From: Curtobacterium pusillum
GTDB taxonomy: Bacteria > Actinomycetota > Actinomycetes > Actinomycetales > Microbacteriaceae
Reading direction: 5' to 3'
Assembly: GCF_007680845.1 (NCBI RefSeq)
Contig: NZ_VEIY01000003.1
Coordinates: 474,852-538,851, forward strand
Length of the DNA: 64,000 nt
Part shown: piece after piece, positions 24,771 to 33,230 of the stretch
Position numbering within the stretch: the stretch's first letter is position 1
How the letters are laid out: each line of letters starts with the position of its first letter
Position numbers and translations under genes: made by a program
The notes under the pieces: generated by a model
The model's input: the letters and a program-made list of their open reading frames with translations, nothing else
Database searches by the model: none
What the model was told of the DNA's origin: nothing

Positions 24771-24993
24771 GGGCCGACACCGCACCGGTCGATCGACGCG
24801 TGCCCTGTCGCACCCTGCGCACGAACCCATGCGTGCGCATGGGCCGACACCGCACCGGTCGATCGACGCGTGCGGTGTCGCGAACGCGCGCACCGGCGGG
24901 AGGCGCGGGTCGCGCCCGGCGGGCCCGTCGCGCACCGTGCGTGCACGTCGGGAGGCGCGGGTCGCGCCCGGCGGGCACGTCGCGCACCGTGCG
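24771..24993. repeat. Two pairs of GC-rich direct repeats between rsmD and thiL
   Basis: The 279-nt gap between the convergent rsmD and thiL genes holds no gene. A 33-nt unit starting GGGCCGACACCGCACCGGTC occurs at 24771 and 24841 (period 70). A second unit of about 45 nt starting CGGGAGGCGCGGGTCGCGCC occurs at 24897 and 24949 (period 52) and contains the GGAGGCGCGG core of the dispersed palindrome family. Confidence 0.8.
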
Positions 24994-25002
24994 CCGTGCG
25001 GG

Positions 25003-25992
25003 TCAGCCCGCGGCGCCGTCCCAGTCGGCGTACGGGTCCCACCCGGTGGTCGCGACGGGCACGCCGCCGCGCACGAGGTCCGATGCACCCCGCTCCCGCA
25101 CGACCCCGATGCGCCGGAAGCCACCGGGCAGCGGGATCCCCGCCGGGAACGTGGCCAGGAGCCCGTGGTCCTCGCCGCCGTGCAGGGCGACCTCGTCGAG
25201 GTCCGCCTCGAGCGACAGCGTGACGCGGCTGGCGCGGGCGAGCCGACCGGCGTCGATCGCCAGACCGTCGGACAGGTCGAGCATCGCCGTCGCCCCGCCC
25301 CGGCCGGCGACCGGCCCGTCGGCGATGGGCGGGCGGGGGCGCCGCTGCCGGGCGACGTCGGGGTCGAGGTCCGCCCCGCTCGCGATGGTCGCCGCGCGGG
25401 AGGGTTCGCCGTCGGGGTCGACGCCCTCGCGGAAGAGCCGCGAGAGCCCGCGAGCAGCAGCGCCGAGCTCCCCCGACACCGCGAGGACGTCCCCGACGCG
25501 GGCACCAGAGCGAAGCACGGGGGAACGTCCCTCGAGGTCACCGAACGCGGTCACCGAGACCGTGAACGTGGCCGAGGTGGACAGGTCACCACCGACGACA
25601 CCGCACCCCGGCGCGAGGGCGTCCACGGCGAGCCGCACCCCGTCGGCGAAGGACTCGAGCACCGCCACCGGGGTGTCCTGCGGCGCGGCGAGGGCGATCA
25701 CCAGCCCGGACGGCACGGCACCCATCGCGGCGACGTCGGAGAGGTTCGTCGCGGCGGCCTTCCACCCGACGTCCTCGGGTGAGGACCACGCCCACCGGAA
25801 GTCCGGACCGTGCACCATCATGTCCGTCGTCACCACGAAGCGGCCGTCCGGGGCGGCGACGACCGCGCAGTCGTCACCCGGCCCGACGACCGGCGAACCG
25901 GCTGGGAGCCGCCGCACGATCCGGTCGAGGACGGCGAGTTCGCCGAGGTCCCCCACCCTCGGTCCGGCCCAGGCCTCGTCCGTCGCGTCCAC
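25003..25992 (-). CDS. thiL: Thiamine-monophosphate kinase ThiL
   Basis: A 329-aa kinase making thiamine diphosphate from thiamine monophosphate. GDLGELAVLDRI, VGPGDDCAVV (metal-binding Asp pair), TTDMMVHGPDF, KAAATNLSDVAAMGA, VVGGDLS and MLDLSDGLAIDAGRLA are family motifs, and HGGEDHGLL stands where GGEDYELL is usual. The start is GTG: a TACCGT box lies 6 nt upstream, and the start of the divergent lipoprotein gene is only 24 nt away. Confidence 0.94.
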   Translation of the reverse strand: MDATDEAWAGPRVGDLGELAVLDRIVRRLPAGSPVVGPGDDCAVVAAPDGRFVVTTDMMVHGPDFRWAWSSPEDVGWKAAATNLSDVAAMGAVPSGLVIALAAPQDTPVAVLESFADGVRLAVDALAPGCGVVGGDLSTSATFTVSVTAFGDLEGRSPVLRSGARVGDVLAVSGELGAAARGLSRLFREGVDPDGEPSRAATIASGADLDPDVARQRRPRPPIADGPVAGRGGATAMLDLSDGLAIDAGRLARASRVTLSLEADLDEVALHGGEDHGLLATFPAGIPLPGGFRRIGVVRERGASDLVRGGVPVATTGWDPYADWDGAAG

Positions 25993-25998
25993 ACGAGA

Positions 25999-26008
25999 AC
26001 GGTAGCCT
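25999..26008. promoter_or_regulatory. Overlapping divergent -10 elements of thiL and the DUF3515 gene
   Basis: Only 24 nt separate the two divergent start codons. TACCGT on the minus strand (25999-26004) serves thiL at a 6-nt distance, and TAGCCT on the plus strand (26003-26008) serves the lipoprotein gene at 8 nt. The two hexamers share two base pairs. Confidence 0.6.
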
Positions 26009-26016
26009 GGACGGCG

Positions 26017-26502
26017 ATGGACACCGTGCGCCGCCCCACCTGGAAGATCGCGATCGTGGGGCTCGTGGTCGCCCTCGCGGCGGGGCTCACCGGCTGCACG
26101 AACGCCGTCGCGATGTCCCCGGCGCCCTCGGCGGACGCCGCTGCGTGTGCTGCCGCGCAGGTCCGGTTGCCGGCCGCGGTGGACACGAAGTTCGACCTCC
26201 GGAACACGAACGCGCAGTCGACCGCGGCGTGGGGCGACCCCGAGGTGGCGCTGTACCACTGCGGTGTCGCGGTGCCGACGGTCTCGGACCTGCCGTGTTT
26301 CTCGCTCGGCGGGGTGGACTGGATCCGGGACGACCGGGGGAAGCAGATCGTCTACACGACGTTCGGACGGTCGCCGGCGGTGCAGGTCGTGATCGACTCG
26401 ACGAAGACCACGAACCAGGTGGTGCAGGACGTCACGGACGCGGTGTCGACGCTGCCGAAGGACGGACACAAGTGCCTGGACCCGTCCGACGTCCAGGGCT
26501 GA
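26017..26502 (+). CDS. DUF3515 family lipoprotein
   Basis: A 161-aa exported lipoprotein of the actinobacterial DUF3515 family, whose role is unknown. A signal peptide (hydrophobic core IAIVGLVVALAAG) ends in the lipobox LTGC with Cys27 as the lipidation site. Cysteines in ACAAAQV, YHCGVAV, PCFSLGG and HKCLDP could form disulfides. It is convergent with ddl and divergent from thiL, the usual neighbourhood of this family. Confidence 0.88.
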   Translation: MDTVRRPTWKIAIVGLVVALAAGLTGCTNAVAMSPAPSADAAACAAAQVRLPAAVDTKFDLRNTNAQSTAAWGDPEVALYHCGVAVPTVSDLPCFSLGGVDWIRDDRGKQIVYTTFGRSPAVQVVIDSTKTTNQVVQDVTDAVSTLPKDGHKCLDPSDVQG

Positions 26503-26520
26503 CCCGGAGCCCGAGCTCGG

Positions 26521-27618
26521 TCAGCGGACCGCGGCGCGCCCCAGCTCGATCAGCTCGGTGACGAGTTCGCCGTAGGGGACCCCGGACGCCGCCCAGCAGC
26601 GCGGGTACATCGACAGCGGGGTGAACCCGGGCATCGTGTTCACCTCGTTCACCACGAACCCGTCGTCGGTGAGGAAGCAGTCCACCCGCGCCAGGCCGGA
26701 ACCGCCGATGGCCTCGAAGGCACGGGCACCGATCGACCGGATCTCGTCGGTCTGGTCATCGGTCAGGGGTGCCGGGCAGAGCAGGGACTCGTCCCCGCCG
26801 AGGTACTTCGACGCGAAGTCGTAGAAGCCGTCCTCGGCCACGACGATCTCGCCCGGCAGGCTCGTGCGCGGCACACCGTCGCGGCCCTCGAGCACGGCGA
26901 CCTCGACCTCGCGCCCGATGACCCGGGGCTCGACGATCACCTTGGAGTCGTGTTCGAACGCCAGGTCCATCGCGGCACCGAGCTCCGCCGGGTCGTCCAC
27001 GCGGGACACCCCCATGCTCGAGCCAGCACGCGCCGGCTTCACGAAGAGCGGCCACCCGTGCGCGGCGATCGCCTCGGCGACGTCGACCGGGTCCGCGGCC
27101 CATTCGCGACGGAGCACCGTCGTCCACGGGGCGACCCGGAGTCCGGCGTGCTCGAGGACGGCCTTGGCGACGTGCTTGTCCATCGCGAGGGCACTGGCGA
27201 GCACACCGTCGCCGACGTACGGCAGCCCGGCGATCTCGAGCAGGCCCTGGACCGTGCCGTCCTCGCCGAACGGACCGTGCAGGATCGGGAACACCACGTC
27301 GACCGCGATCGTCGTGATCGAGCCGTCCGGGTGCGAGACCACGAGTTCGTTCGTGGCGGGCGAGGTCGGGAACGCCACGCGCGTGCCGTTGTCCGGCACG
27401 GTCGGCAGCACGCCGTCGCGGAGCGTCCACTGTGCCGGGTCGTCGGCCTGCAGCGTGAACGCGCCGTCCCGGGTGATCCCGATCGGCACGAGGTCGTACT
27501 CGGTGCGGTCGACGACGTCCATGATCCCGCCGGCGGTCACGCAGCTGATCTCGTGCTCGCTCGACCGACCGCCGAACAGCACGGCGACGGTCGTGGGAGC
27601 GGAAGCGATCGTGGGCAT
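26521..27618 (-). CDS. ddl: D-alanine--D-alanine ligase
   Basis: A 365-aa ATP-grasp ligase for the D-Ala-D-Ala end of peptidoglycan precursors. LFGGRSSEHEISCVTAGG is the N-terminal signature, FPILHGPFGEDGTVQG the substrate loop, FVKPARAGSSMGVSRV the ATP loop, and VNEVNTMPGFTPLSMYP the metal-binding C-terminus. The ATG with AAGGGG 8 nt upstream is chosen over one 12 codons earlier. It follows gpsA at 32 nt in the murA-plsC-gpsA-ddl string. Confidence 0.95.
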   Translation of the reverse strand: MPTIASAPTTVAVLFGGRSSEHEISCVTAGGIMDVVDRTEYDLVPIGITRDGAFTLQADDPAQWTLRDGVLPTVPDNGTRVAFPTSPATNELVVSHPDGSITTIAVDVVFPILHGPFGEDGTVQGLLEIAGLPYVGDGVLASALAMDKHVAKAVLEHAGLRVAPWTTVLRREWAADPVDVAEAIAAHGWPLFVKPARAGSSMGVSRVDDPAELGAAMDLAFEHDSKVIVEPRVIGREVEVAVLEGRDGVPRTSLPGEIVVAEDGFYDFASKYLGGDESLLCPAPLTDDQTDEIRSIGARAFEAIGGSGLARVDCFLTDDGFVVNEVNTMPGFTPLSMYPRCWAASGVPYGELVTELIELGRAAVR

Positions 27619-27650
27619 GGCAGTCCCCTTGCTGGTCGGGACCGGACCCG

Positions 27651-28763
27651 TCACTCGCCCTGGGGCTCGTCGGTCTCGGTGAGGTGCGGTGCGATGTTGC
27701 GTGGATCGAGCCTACCGGCGAGCACCTCGGCGACCTGCCCCACGATGGGCATGTCGACGCCGTTCGCCGCGGCGAGCTCGAGGATCGGTGCGACGGACGC
27801 GAGCCCCTCGGCGGTCTGGTTCATCTGGCGGACGACCTCGTCGAAGCGGTAGCCCTGGCCGAGGAGCCGTCCGGCGGTGTTGTTCCGCGAGAGCGGCGAC
27901 TGGCACGTGGCGATGAGGTCGCCGAGCCCGGCGAGCCCGGACAGCGTCGACGGCTGCGCCCCGAGCGACACCGCGAAGTCGGTCATCTCGGCGAGGCCGC
28001 GGGTGATGATCGACGCCTTCGTGTTCTCGCCGTAGCCGACGCCGTCCACGATGCCGATCGCGACGGCGATGAGGTTCTTCAGCACGCCGCCGAACTCGGT
28101 CCCGATGACGTCGGTGTTGATGAACGACCGGAAGTACGGGTTCGTGGCGACGGCCGCCACCGCTGTCGCCGTCTCGGCCGACGTGGACGACACGACGGCG
28201 GCGGTCGGCTGCCGACGGGCGATCTCGAGCGCGAGGTTCGGGCCGCTCGCGACGGCGATGCGGTCCTGGTCGATGCCGAGGCCGTCGAGGAGGACCTCGC
28301 TCATCCGGAGCCCGGTGCCCTTCTCGACGCCCTTCATGAGGCTGACCACCGGCACGCCGTCCGGGAGGAGCGCACGGATCGCGGCGAGGTTCGAGCGCAG
28401 CGTCTGCGACGGGACCGACACGTACACCTGTTCGGCGCCGGACAGCACGGCCTCGAGCGACGTCGACGCCGTGAGCGTGCGCGGGAGGTTGATGCCGGGC
28501 AGGTACTCGGAGTTCCGCTTCGTCTCGGTGATCTCCCGGGCGACCTCGGGCCGCCGTGCCCAGACGACCGTGGAGGCGCCGCCCTCGGCGAGCACCTTCG
28601 CGAACGTGGTCCCCCAGCTCCCGGCCCCGATGACGGCCACGCGGGGCTTGTCGGTCGACTGCATCACCACGCGGATGGCGGCGGTGTCGACGGCGCCCGG
28701 TGCGGCGACCGCGGGGTCCGGGTGGTCCTCGTGCGGGCGGAGGCCCGTGCCGTGGTCACTCAA
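27651..28763 (-). CDS. gpsA: Glycerol-3-phosphate dehydrogenase [NAD(P)+]
   Basis: Makes sn-glycerol-3-phosphate for phospholipids. The NAD-binding motif is VAVIGAGSWGTTFAKVL; SLMKGVEKGTGLRMSE, GTEFGGVLKNLIAVA and GENTKASIITRGLAEM are family motifs. Two starts compete. A TTG overlapping the plsC stop has AAGGAG 10 nt upstream and is followed by 33 codons with almost only G/C third positions, giving 370 aa. An ATG at 28664 gives 337 aa, the usual family length, but has no good ribosome site. The TTG is preferred. Confidence 0.9.
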   Translation of the reverse strand: MSDHGTGLRPHEDHPDPAVAAPGAVDTAAIRVVMQSTDKPRVAVIGAGSWGTTFAKVLAEGGASTVVWARRPEVAREITETKRNSEYLPGINLPRTLTASTSLEAVLSGAEQVYVSVPSQTLRSNLAAIRALLPDGVPVVSLMKGVEKGTGLRMSEVLLDGLGIDQDRIAVASGPNLALEIARRQPTAAVVSSTSAETATAVAAVATNPYFRSFINTDVIGTEFGGVLKNLIAVAIGIVDGVGYGENTKASIITRGLAEMTDFAVSLGAQPSTLSGLAGLGDLIATCQSPLSRNNTAGRLLGQGYRFDEVVRQMNQTAEGLASVAPILELAAANGVDMPIVGQVAEVLAGRLDPRNIAPHLTETDEPQGE

Positions 28764-29610
28764 ACCTGCCGGTCTCCTTCTGGTTGTTCGCCGCGGGGTC
28801 CCAGCGGGTGGCCGGCGCCTGCTCACCGCGGAGCTCCTCGAGCAACGCCGTGATGCGGGCCATCACGAGCGCCGTGGCCTCGACGAGCGTCTGCTGGTCG
28901 ATCGGCCGACCGCGGTAGGCCGACAGGTCGACCGGGTCGCCGACGATCACGTCGACGCGGGAGGGCGGGAAGAGCCGGAGCTTCTTGCCGTAGCGCGCCA
29001 TGATGTTCTGCGTGCCCCAGTGCGCCATCGGGATGAGCGGCACGTCGTTCTCGAGCGCGATCCGCACCGCACCCGTCTTGCCGCGCATCGGCCAGAGGTC
29101 GGGGTCGCGGGTCAGGGTGCCCTCGGGGTAGACGATGATCGCGCCGCCCTGCTCGACGAGCGAACGGCCGCCGCCGAGCGGGTCGCTCAGTCGCGTGCGC
29201 CCGGACCGCTCGACGGGGATCTGCCCCATGCCCGACATGAGCTTGCCGAAGACGGGCACCTTGAACAGGGACGCCTTCGCGAGGAACCGCGGGGCCCGCT
29301 TCGAGATCCACACGGCCGTGCCGACCACGAGCGGGTCGATGTTCGTGAAGTGGTTCGGCGCGAGGACGAACGCGCCGTCCGCCGGCAGTCGGTTCGGGCC
29401 GTGCCAGCGGTACCGCGCGGAGAACCGGAACGTCGGGATGACGATGGACGCGACGACGCGGAACGCGGCGTTCAGCTCACCGCGGCGCCACCGGCGCCCA
29501 GGGACGGGATCGCCCGTGGCGACCTGCGAGGCGGGGGTGCGCCGCGCCTCCAGGCCGTCACCGGGCTGTTCCGGACCGTCAGCCGCGAGCGGAGACGACA
29601 CCGCGCTCAA
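28756..29610 (-). CDS. plsC: 1-acyl-sn-glycerol-3-phosphate acyltransferase (PlsC family)
   Basis: A 284-aa PlsC-type acyltransferase producing phosphatidic acid. NHFTNID is the HX4D catalytic motif and VYPEGTLTRDPDLWPM the PEGT substrate motif. The first 45 residues are a polar Gly/Pro/Arg-rich extension. The TTG start overlaps the murA stop and its 3' end overlaps the gpsA TTG start, giving a tightly coupled murA-plsC-gpsA set. Confidence in the family is high; which acyl acceptor it uses is inferred. Confidence 0.92.
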   Translation of the reverse strand: MSAVSSPLAADGPEQPGDGLEARRTPASQVATGDPVPGRRWRRGELNAAFRVVASIVIPTFRFSARYRWHGPNRLPADGAFVLAPNHFTNIDPLVVGTAVWISKRAPRFLAKASLFKVPVFGKLMSGMGQIPVERSGRTRLSDPLGGGRSLVEQGGAIIVYPEGTLTRDPDLWPMRGKTGAVRIALENDVPLIPMAHWGTQNIMARYGKKLRLFPPSRVDVIVGDPVDLSAYRGRPIDQQTLVEATALVMARITALLEELRGEQAPATRWDPAANNQKETGRFE

Positions 29611-30974
29611 CCTGCGAAGTCGAAGTCGGCGCCGAGCTTGCGGAGCTTCGGGATGAAGTGCTCGTAGCCGCGGCTGATGATGCCGACGTTCGTGATGTGG
29701 GACTCACCCTCGGCGGTGAGCGCCGCGATGAGGTGGCTGAAGCCGCCGCGGAGGTCCGGGACGCGGACGTTCGCGCCGTGCAGCTTCGTCGGGCCGGTGA
29801 TCACGGCCGCCTGCTCGAACGGGCGGCGGGCGACGCGACGGTCGTGGCCGGGCAGCCCCTCCTTGTGGACGACGATGTCGGCGCCCATCTCGTTGAGGGC
29901 ATCGGTGAAGCCGAACCGGTTCTCGTAGACGGTCTCGTGCACGACGCTGCGGCCCTCGGCCTGCGTGAGCGCGACGACGAGCGGCTGCTGCCAGTCCGTC
30001 ATGAAGCCGGGGTGCACGTCGGTCTCGATGACGACGGGGCGGAGGACCTCACGCTCGCGGTAGAAGCGGATCCCGTCCTCCTGGACGTCGAAGCCGCCGC
30101 CGACCTTGCGGAAGACGTTGAGGAACGTCATGAGCTCCTGCTGCTTCGCGCCCTCGACGAAGATGTCGCCGTTCGTCGCGAGTGCGGCGGAGGCCCAGCT
30201 CGCGGCCTCGTTGCGGTCGTTGATCGCACGGTGCGTGTAGCCCCGGAGCGACTCGACGCCCTCGATGAAGATGGTGCGGTTCGGCTCGACCGTGACGATC
30301 GCGCCCATCTTCTGCAGGATCGCGATGAGGTCCATGATCTCGGGCTCGATCGCGGCGTTGCGCAGTTCCGTGACGCCCTCGGCGAGCACCGACGAGAGCA
30401 GGACCTGCTCGGTCGCGCCGACGCTCGGGTAGGGCAGCTCGATCTCGGCGCCCTTCAGCCCGTTCGGGGCGGTCAGGTGGATGCCGTTGAGCTGCTTGTC
30501 GACGACGGCGCCCATCGCGCGGAGGGCGTCGAGGTGGAAGTCGATCGGCCGGTCGCCGATGCGGCAGCCGCCGAGGTCGGGGATGAACGCCTCGCCGAGC
30601 TTGTGCAGCAGCGGACCGCAGAACAGGATCGGGATGCGGCTCGAGCCGGCGTGGGCGTCGATCTCGGCGAAGTGCGCCGACTCGACGTTCGACGGGTCGA
30701 GGATGAGCTCGCCTCGTGCAGGATCGGTGATGCGCACGCCGTGCACCTCGAGCAGCCCGCGGACGACCTTGACGTCGGAGATGTCCGGGACGTCCTTGAG
30801 GATCGACGGGGTGTCACCGAGCAGCGACGCCACCATGGCCTTCGTCGCGAGGTTCTTCGCCCCGCGGACCTCGATGCGCCCCACGAGCGGCTTGCCCCCG
30901 CGGATGACGATCTCGTCCGACTTGAGGCCCACGCGCGCCCCTGCGGCTGCTGCGTCCTGTACGAGAGAGTTCAC
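29607..30974 (-). CDS. murA: UDP-N-acetylglucosamine 1-carboxyvinyltransferase
   Basis: A 455-aa MurA, the first committed step of peptidoglycan synthesis. GRIEVRGAKNLATKAMVASLL holds the conserved Lys-Asn, GGCRIGDRPIDFHLDAL the catalytic Cys loop, and DLRGGFSHLIAALTAEG the C-terminal motif. The catalytic Cys is retained, so fosfomycin sensitivity at this site is expected. The GTG start touching the leuD stop (TAGTG) is chosen; an in-frame ATG 10 codons upstream lies inside leuD. Confidence 0.95.
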   Translation of the reverse strand: MNSLVQDAAAAGARVGLKSDEIVIRGGKPLVGRIEVRGAKNLATKAMVASLLGDTPSILKDVPDISDVKVVRGLLEVHGVRITDPARGELILDPSNVESAHFAEIDAHAGSSRIPILFCGPLLHKLGEAFIPDLGGCRIGDRPIDFHLDALRAMGAVVDKQLNGIHLTAPNGLKGAEIELPYPSVGATEQVLLSSVLAEGVTELRNAAIEPEIMDLIAILQKMGAIVTVEPNRTIFIEGVESLRGYTHRAINDRNEAASWASAALATNGDIFVEGAKQQELMTFLNVFRKVGGGFDVQEDGIRFYREREVLRPVVIETDVHPGFMTDWQQPLVVALTQAEGRSVVHETVYENRFGFTDALNEMGADIVVHKEGLPGHDRRVARRPFEQAAVITGPTKLHGANVRVPDLRGGFSHLIAALTAEGESHITNVGIISRGYEHFIPKLRKLGADFDFAG

Positions 30975-31570
30975 TACTTCACCGGCAATGTCTTCGGCCG
31001 CCAACGGGAGCGGCGGGATTCGAACTCCGTGATCGCGGTCTCGTCACGGAGGGTGAGCCCGATGTCGTCGAGCCCTTCCATCAACCGCCAACGAGTGTAA
31101 GCGTCGATCTCGAACGGCACGTCCACATCGCCGAGCGACACGCGCTGCGCCACGAGGTCCACCGTCGCCTCGATGCCCGGGTTCGCCTCGATCGCAGCCC
31201 AGAGGCGCTCGACTTCCGATTCGGTCACGATCGCGGTGACCAGGCCCTGCTTGCCGGCGTTGCCCTTGAAGATGTCCGCGAAGCGGGGCGAGATGACGAC
31301 CCGGAACCCGAAGTCGCGGAGCGCCCAGACGGCGTGCTCGCGGCTCGACCCGGTGCCGAAGTCGGGGCCGGCGACGAGCACCTTCGCGTTGTCGTACGGA
31401 GCCTGGTTGAGGACGAACGAGGGGTCCTGGCGCCAGCCGGAGAACAGGGCGTCCTCGAAGCCGGTCTTCGTGACGCGCTTGAGGTAGACCGCGGGGATGA
31501 TCTGGTCGGTGTCGACGTTCGAGCGCTTCAGGGGCGCGGCGATGCCGGTGACGGTGGTGATCTTGTCCAT
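30974..31570 (-). CDS. leuD: 3-isopropylmalate dehydratase small subunit
   Basis: A 198-aa LeuD swivelling domain that pairs with LeuC in leucine synthesis. [18 protein letters not shown] and [21 protein letters not shown] are the family signatures. The ATG overlaps the leuC stop (ATGA), keeping the two subunits coupled. Its stop overlaps the murA start. Confidence 0.96.
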   Translation of the reverse strand: MDKITTVTGIAAPLKRSNVDTDQIIPAVYLKRVTKTGFEDALFSGWRQDPSFVLNQAPYDNAKVLVAGPDFGTGSSREHAVWALRDFGFRVVISPRFADIFKGNAGKQGLVTAIVTESEVERLWAAIEANPGIEATVDLVAQRVSLGDVDVPFEIDAYTRWRLMEGLDDIGLTLRDETAITEFESRRSRWRPKTLPVK

Positions 31571-33036
31571 CAGATGGTCCCCTCGGTGGTCGTCTCGGTG
31601 GTCGTCGCCGACAGCGCGGCGATCTCGTCGTCGGTCTGCAGGTCCCACGGGCTCGACAGCGTCCCGCGGATCGCCGTCGCGGCGGCGACGAGCGGGGACA
31701 CCAGGTGCGTCCGTCCGCCCTTGCCCTGCCGACCCTCGAAGTTGCGGTTCGAGGTGGAGGCGCAACGCTCCCCCGGCGCGAGCTGGTCGGGGTTCATCCC
31801 GAGGCACATCGAGCAGCCGGCGAACCGCCACTCGGCGCCGAACTCCTTGATCACGACGTCGAGCCCCTCGGCCTCGGCCTCGAGCCGCACCCGGGCGGAC
31901 CCCGGCACGACCATCACCCGCACGCCCGGCGCCTTCTGCCGGCCCTGGATGATCGACGCGAAGGCCCGGAGGTCCTCGATGCGCGAGTTCGTGCACGACC
32001 CCATGAACACCGCGTCGACCGCGATGTCCTTCATCGGGGTCCCGGCGGCGAGGTCCATGTACTCCAGCGCGCGCTGGGCGGCGGCCTGGTCGTTCGGGTC
32101 GCTGTAGTCGGCGGGGTCCGGCACCGACTCGGACAGCGAGACGCCCTGCCCTGGGTTGGTGCCCCAGGTGACGAAGGGCTCGAGCTCGTCGGCGTCGATG
32201 AACACCTCGGCGTCGAACACGGCGTCGTCGTCGGTCGACAGGGTGTCCCAGTACGCCACCGCGTCGTCCCAGTCCTGACCGGTCGGGGCGTGGTCGCGGC
32301 CCTGCACGTAGTCGTAGGTGGTCTGGTCGGGGGCGACCATGCCGGCGCGCGCACCGGCTTCGATCGACATGTTGCAGATCGTCATGCGCCCCTCCATCGA
32401 GAGGGCGCGGATCGCCGAGCCGCGGTACTCGAGCACGTAGCCCTGCCCGCCGCCGGTGCCGATCTTCGCGATGACGGCGAGGATGATGTCCTTCGCCGTG
32501 ACGCCGGGACGCAGGGTGCCCTCGACCGTGATGGCCATCGTCTTGAACGGCTTGAGCGGCAGCGTCTGCGTCGCGAGGACGTGCTCGACCTCGCTCGTGC
32601 CGATGCCGAACGCCATCGCGCCGAACGCGCCGTGCGTCGAGGTGTGCGAGTCGCCGCACACGACCGTGATGCCCGGCATGGTCAGACCGAGCTGCGGGCC
32701 GACCACGTGGACGATGCCCTGCTCCTTGTCACCGAGCGAGTGCAGGCGGACGCCGAACTCCTCGCAGTTGCGGCGGAGCGTCTCGATCTGGATGCGGCTG
32801 GTCGGGTCCGCGATGGGACGGTCGATCGCGAGGGTCGGGGTGTTGTGGTCCTCGGTCGCGATCGTCAGGTCGAGGCGGCGGACCGGACGACCGGCCTGGC
32901 GCAGGCCGTCGAAGGCCTGCGGGCTCGTGACCTCGTGCACGAGGTGGAGGTCGATGTACAGGAGGTCCGGGTTCCCGTCCTCGCCCTTGACCACGACGTG
33001 GTCGTCCCACACCTTCTCGGCGAGCGTCTTTCCCAT
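31570..33036 (-). CDS. leuC: 3-isopropylmalate dehydratase large subunit
   Basis: A 488-aa aconitase-family subunit carrying the [4Fe-4S] cluster. [19 protein letters not shown] is the first signature. The three cluster cysteines are in GSCTNSR and GCSMCLG. A GAGAAGGGG ribosome site precedes the ATG. It heads the leuC-leuD-murA-plsC-gpsA-ddl run. A palindrome resembling a GntR operator lies about 70 nt upstream. Confidence 0.97.
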   Translation of the reverse strand: MGKTLAEKVWDDHVVVKGEDGNPDLLYIDLHLVHEVTSPQAFDGLRQAGRPVRRLDLTIATEDHNTPTLAIDRPIADPTSRIQIETLRRNCEEFGVRLHSLGDKEQGIVHVVGPQLGLTMPGITVVCGDSHTSTHGAFGAMAFGIGTSEVEHVLATQTLPLKPFKTMAITVEGTLRPGVTAKDIILAVIAKIGTGGGQGYVLEYRGSAIRALSMEGRMTICNMSIEAGARAGMVAPDQTTYDYVQGRDHAPTGQDWDDAVAYWDTLSTDDDAVFDAEVFIDADELEPFVTWGTNPGQGVSLSESVPDPADYSDPNDQAAAQRALEYMDLAAGTPMKDIAVDAVFMGSCTNSRIEDLRAFASIIQGRQKAPGVRVMVVPGSARVRLEAEAEGLDVVIKEFGAEWRFAGCSMCLGMNPDQLAPGERCASTSNRNFEGRQGKGGRTHLVSPLVAAATAIRGTLSSPWDLQTDDEIAALSATTTETTTEGTI

Positions 33037-33103
33037 GTGCCCGACCCCTTCTCGTTCCTCGTGACGACACCGCGTCCGCGGCGTGATCCGGCGAGTCTAG
33101 CAG

Positions 33104-33117
33104 GTTGGTATACCAAC
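33104..33117. promoter_or_regulatory. Perfect palindrome GTTGGTATACCAAC upstream of leuC
   Basis: A 14-bp perfect inverted repeat in the 194-nt gap between leuC and the divergent FUSC gene. A TAGACT -10-like box for leuC (minus strand) follows it closely, so a bound protein would block the promoter. The half-site resembles those of GntR/FadR-type repressors (TGGTATACCA). No such regulator is encoded in the window. Confidence 0.5.
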
Positions 33118-33230
33118 GCTGGTCGCGGGGTGCCGGCGCGGCTTCGGCGCGGCGTCGGCGCGGGTTCGCCTCGGTCTGGAGGCGCGGGTCGACTCCGCGA
33201 CACCCGTCGCGGTGGGAAGATGGTCACGAC

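Noticed and set aside
24771..24993. A CRISPR-like array between rsmD and thiL
   Set aside because: There are only two copies of each of two different direct repeats, without regular spacers and without cas genes.
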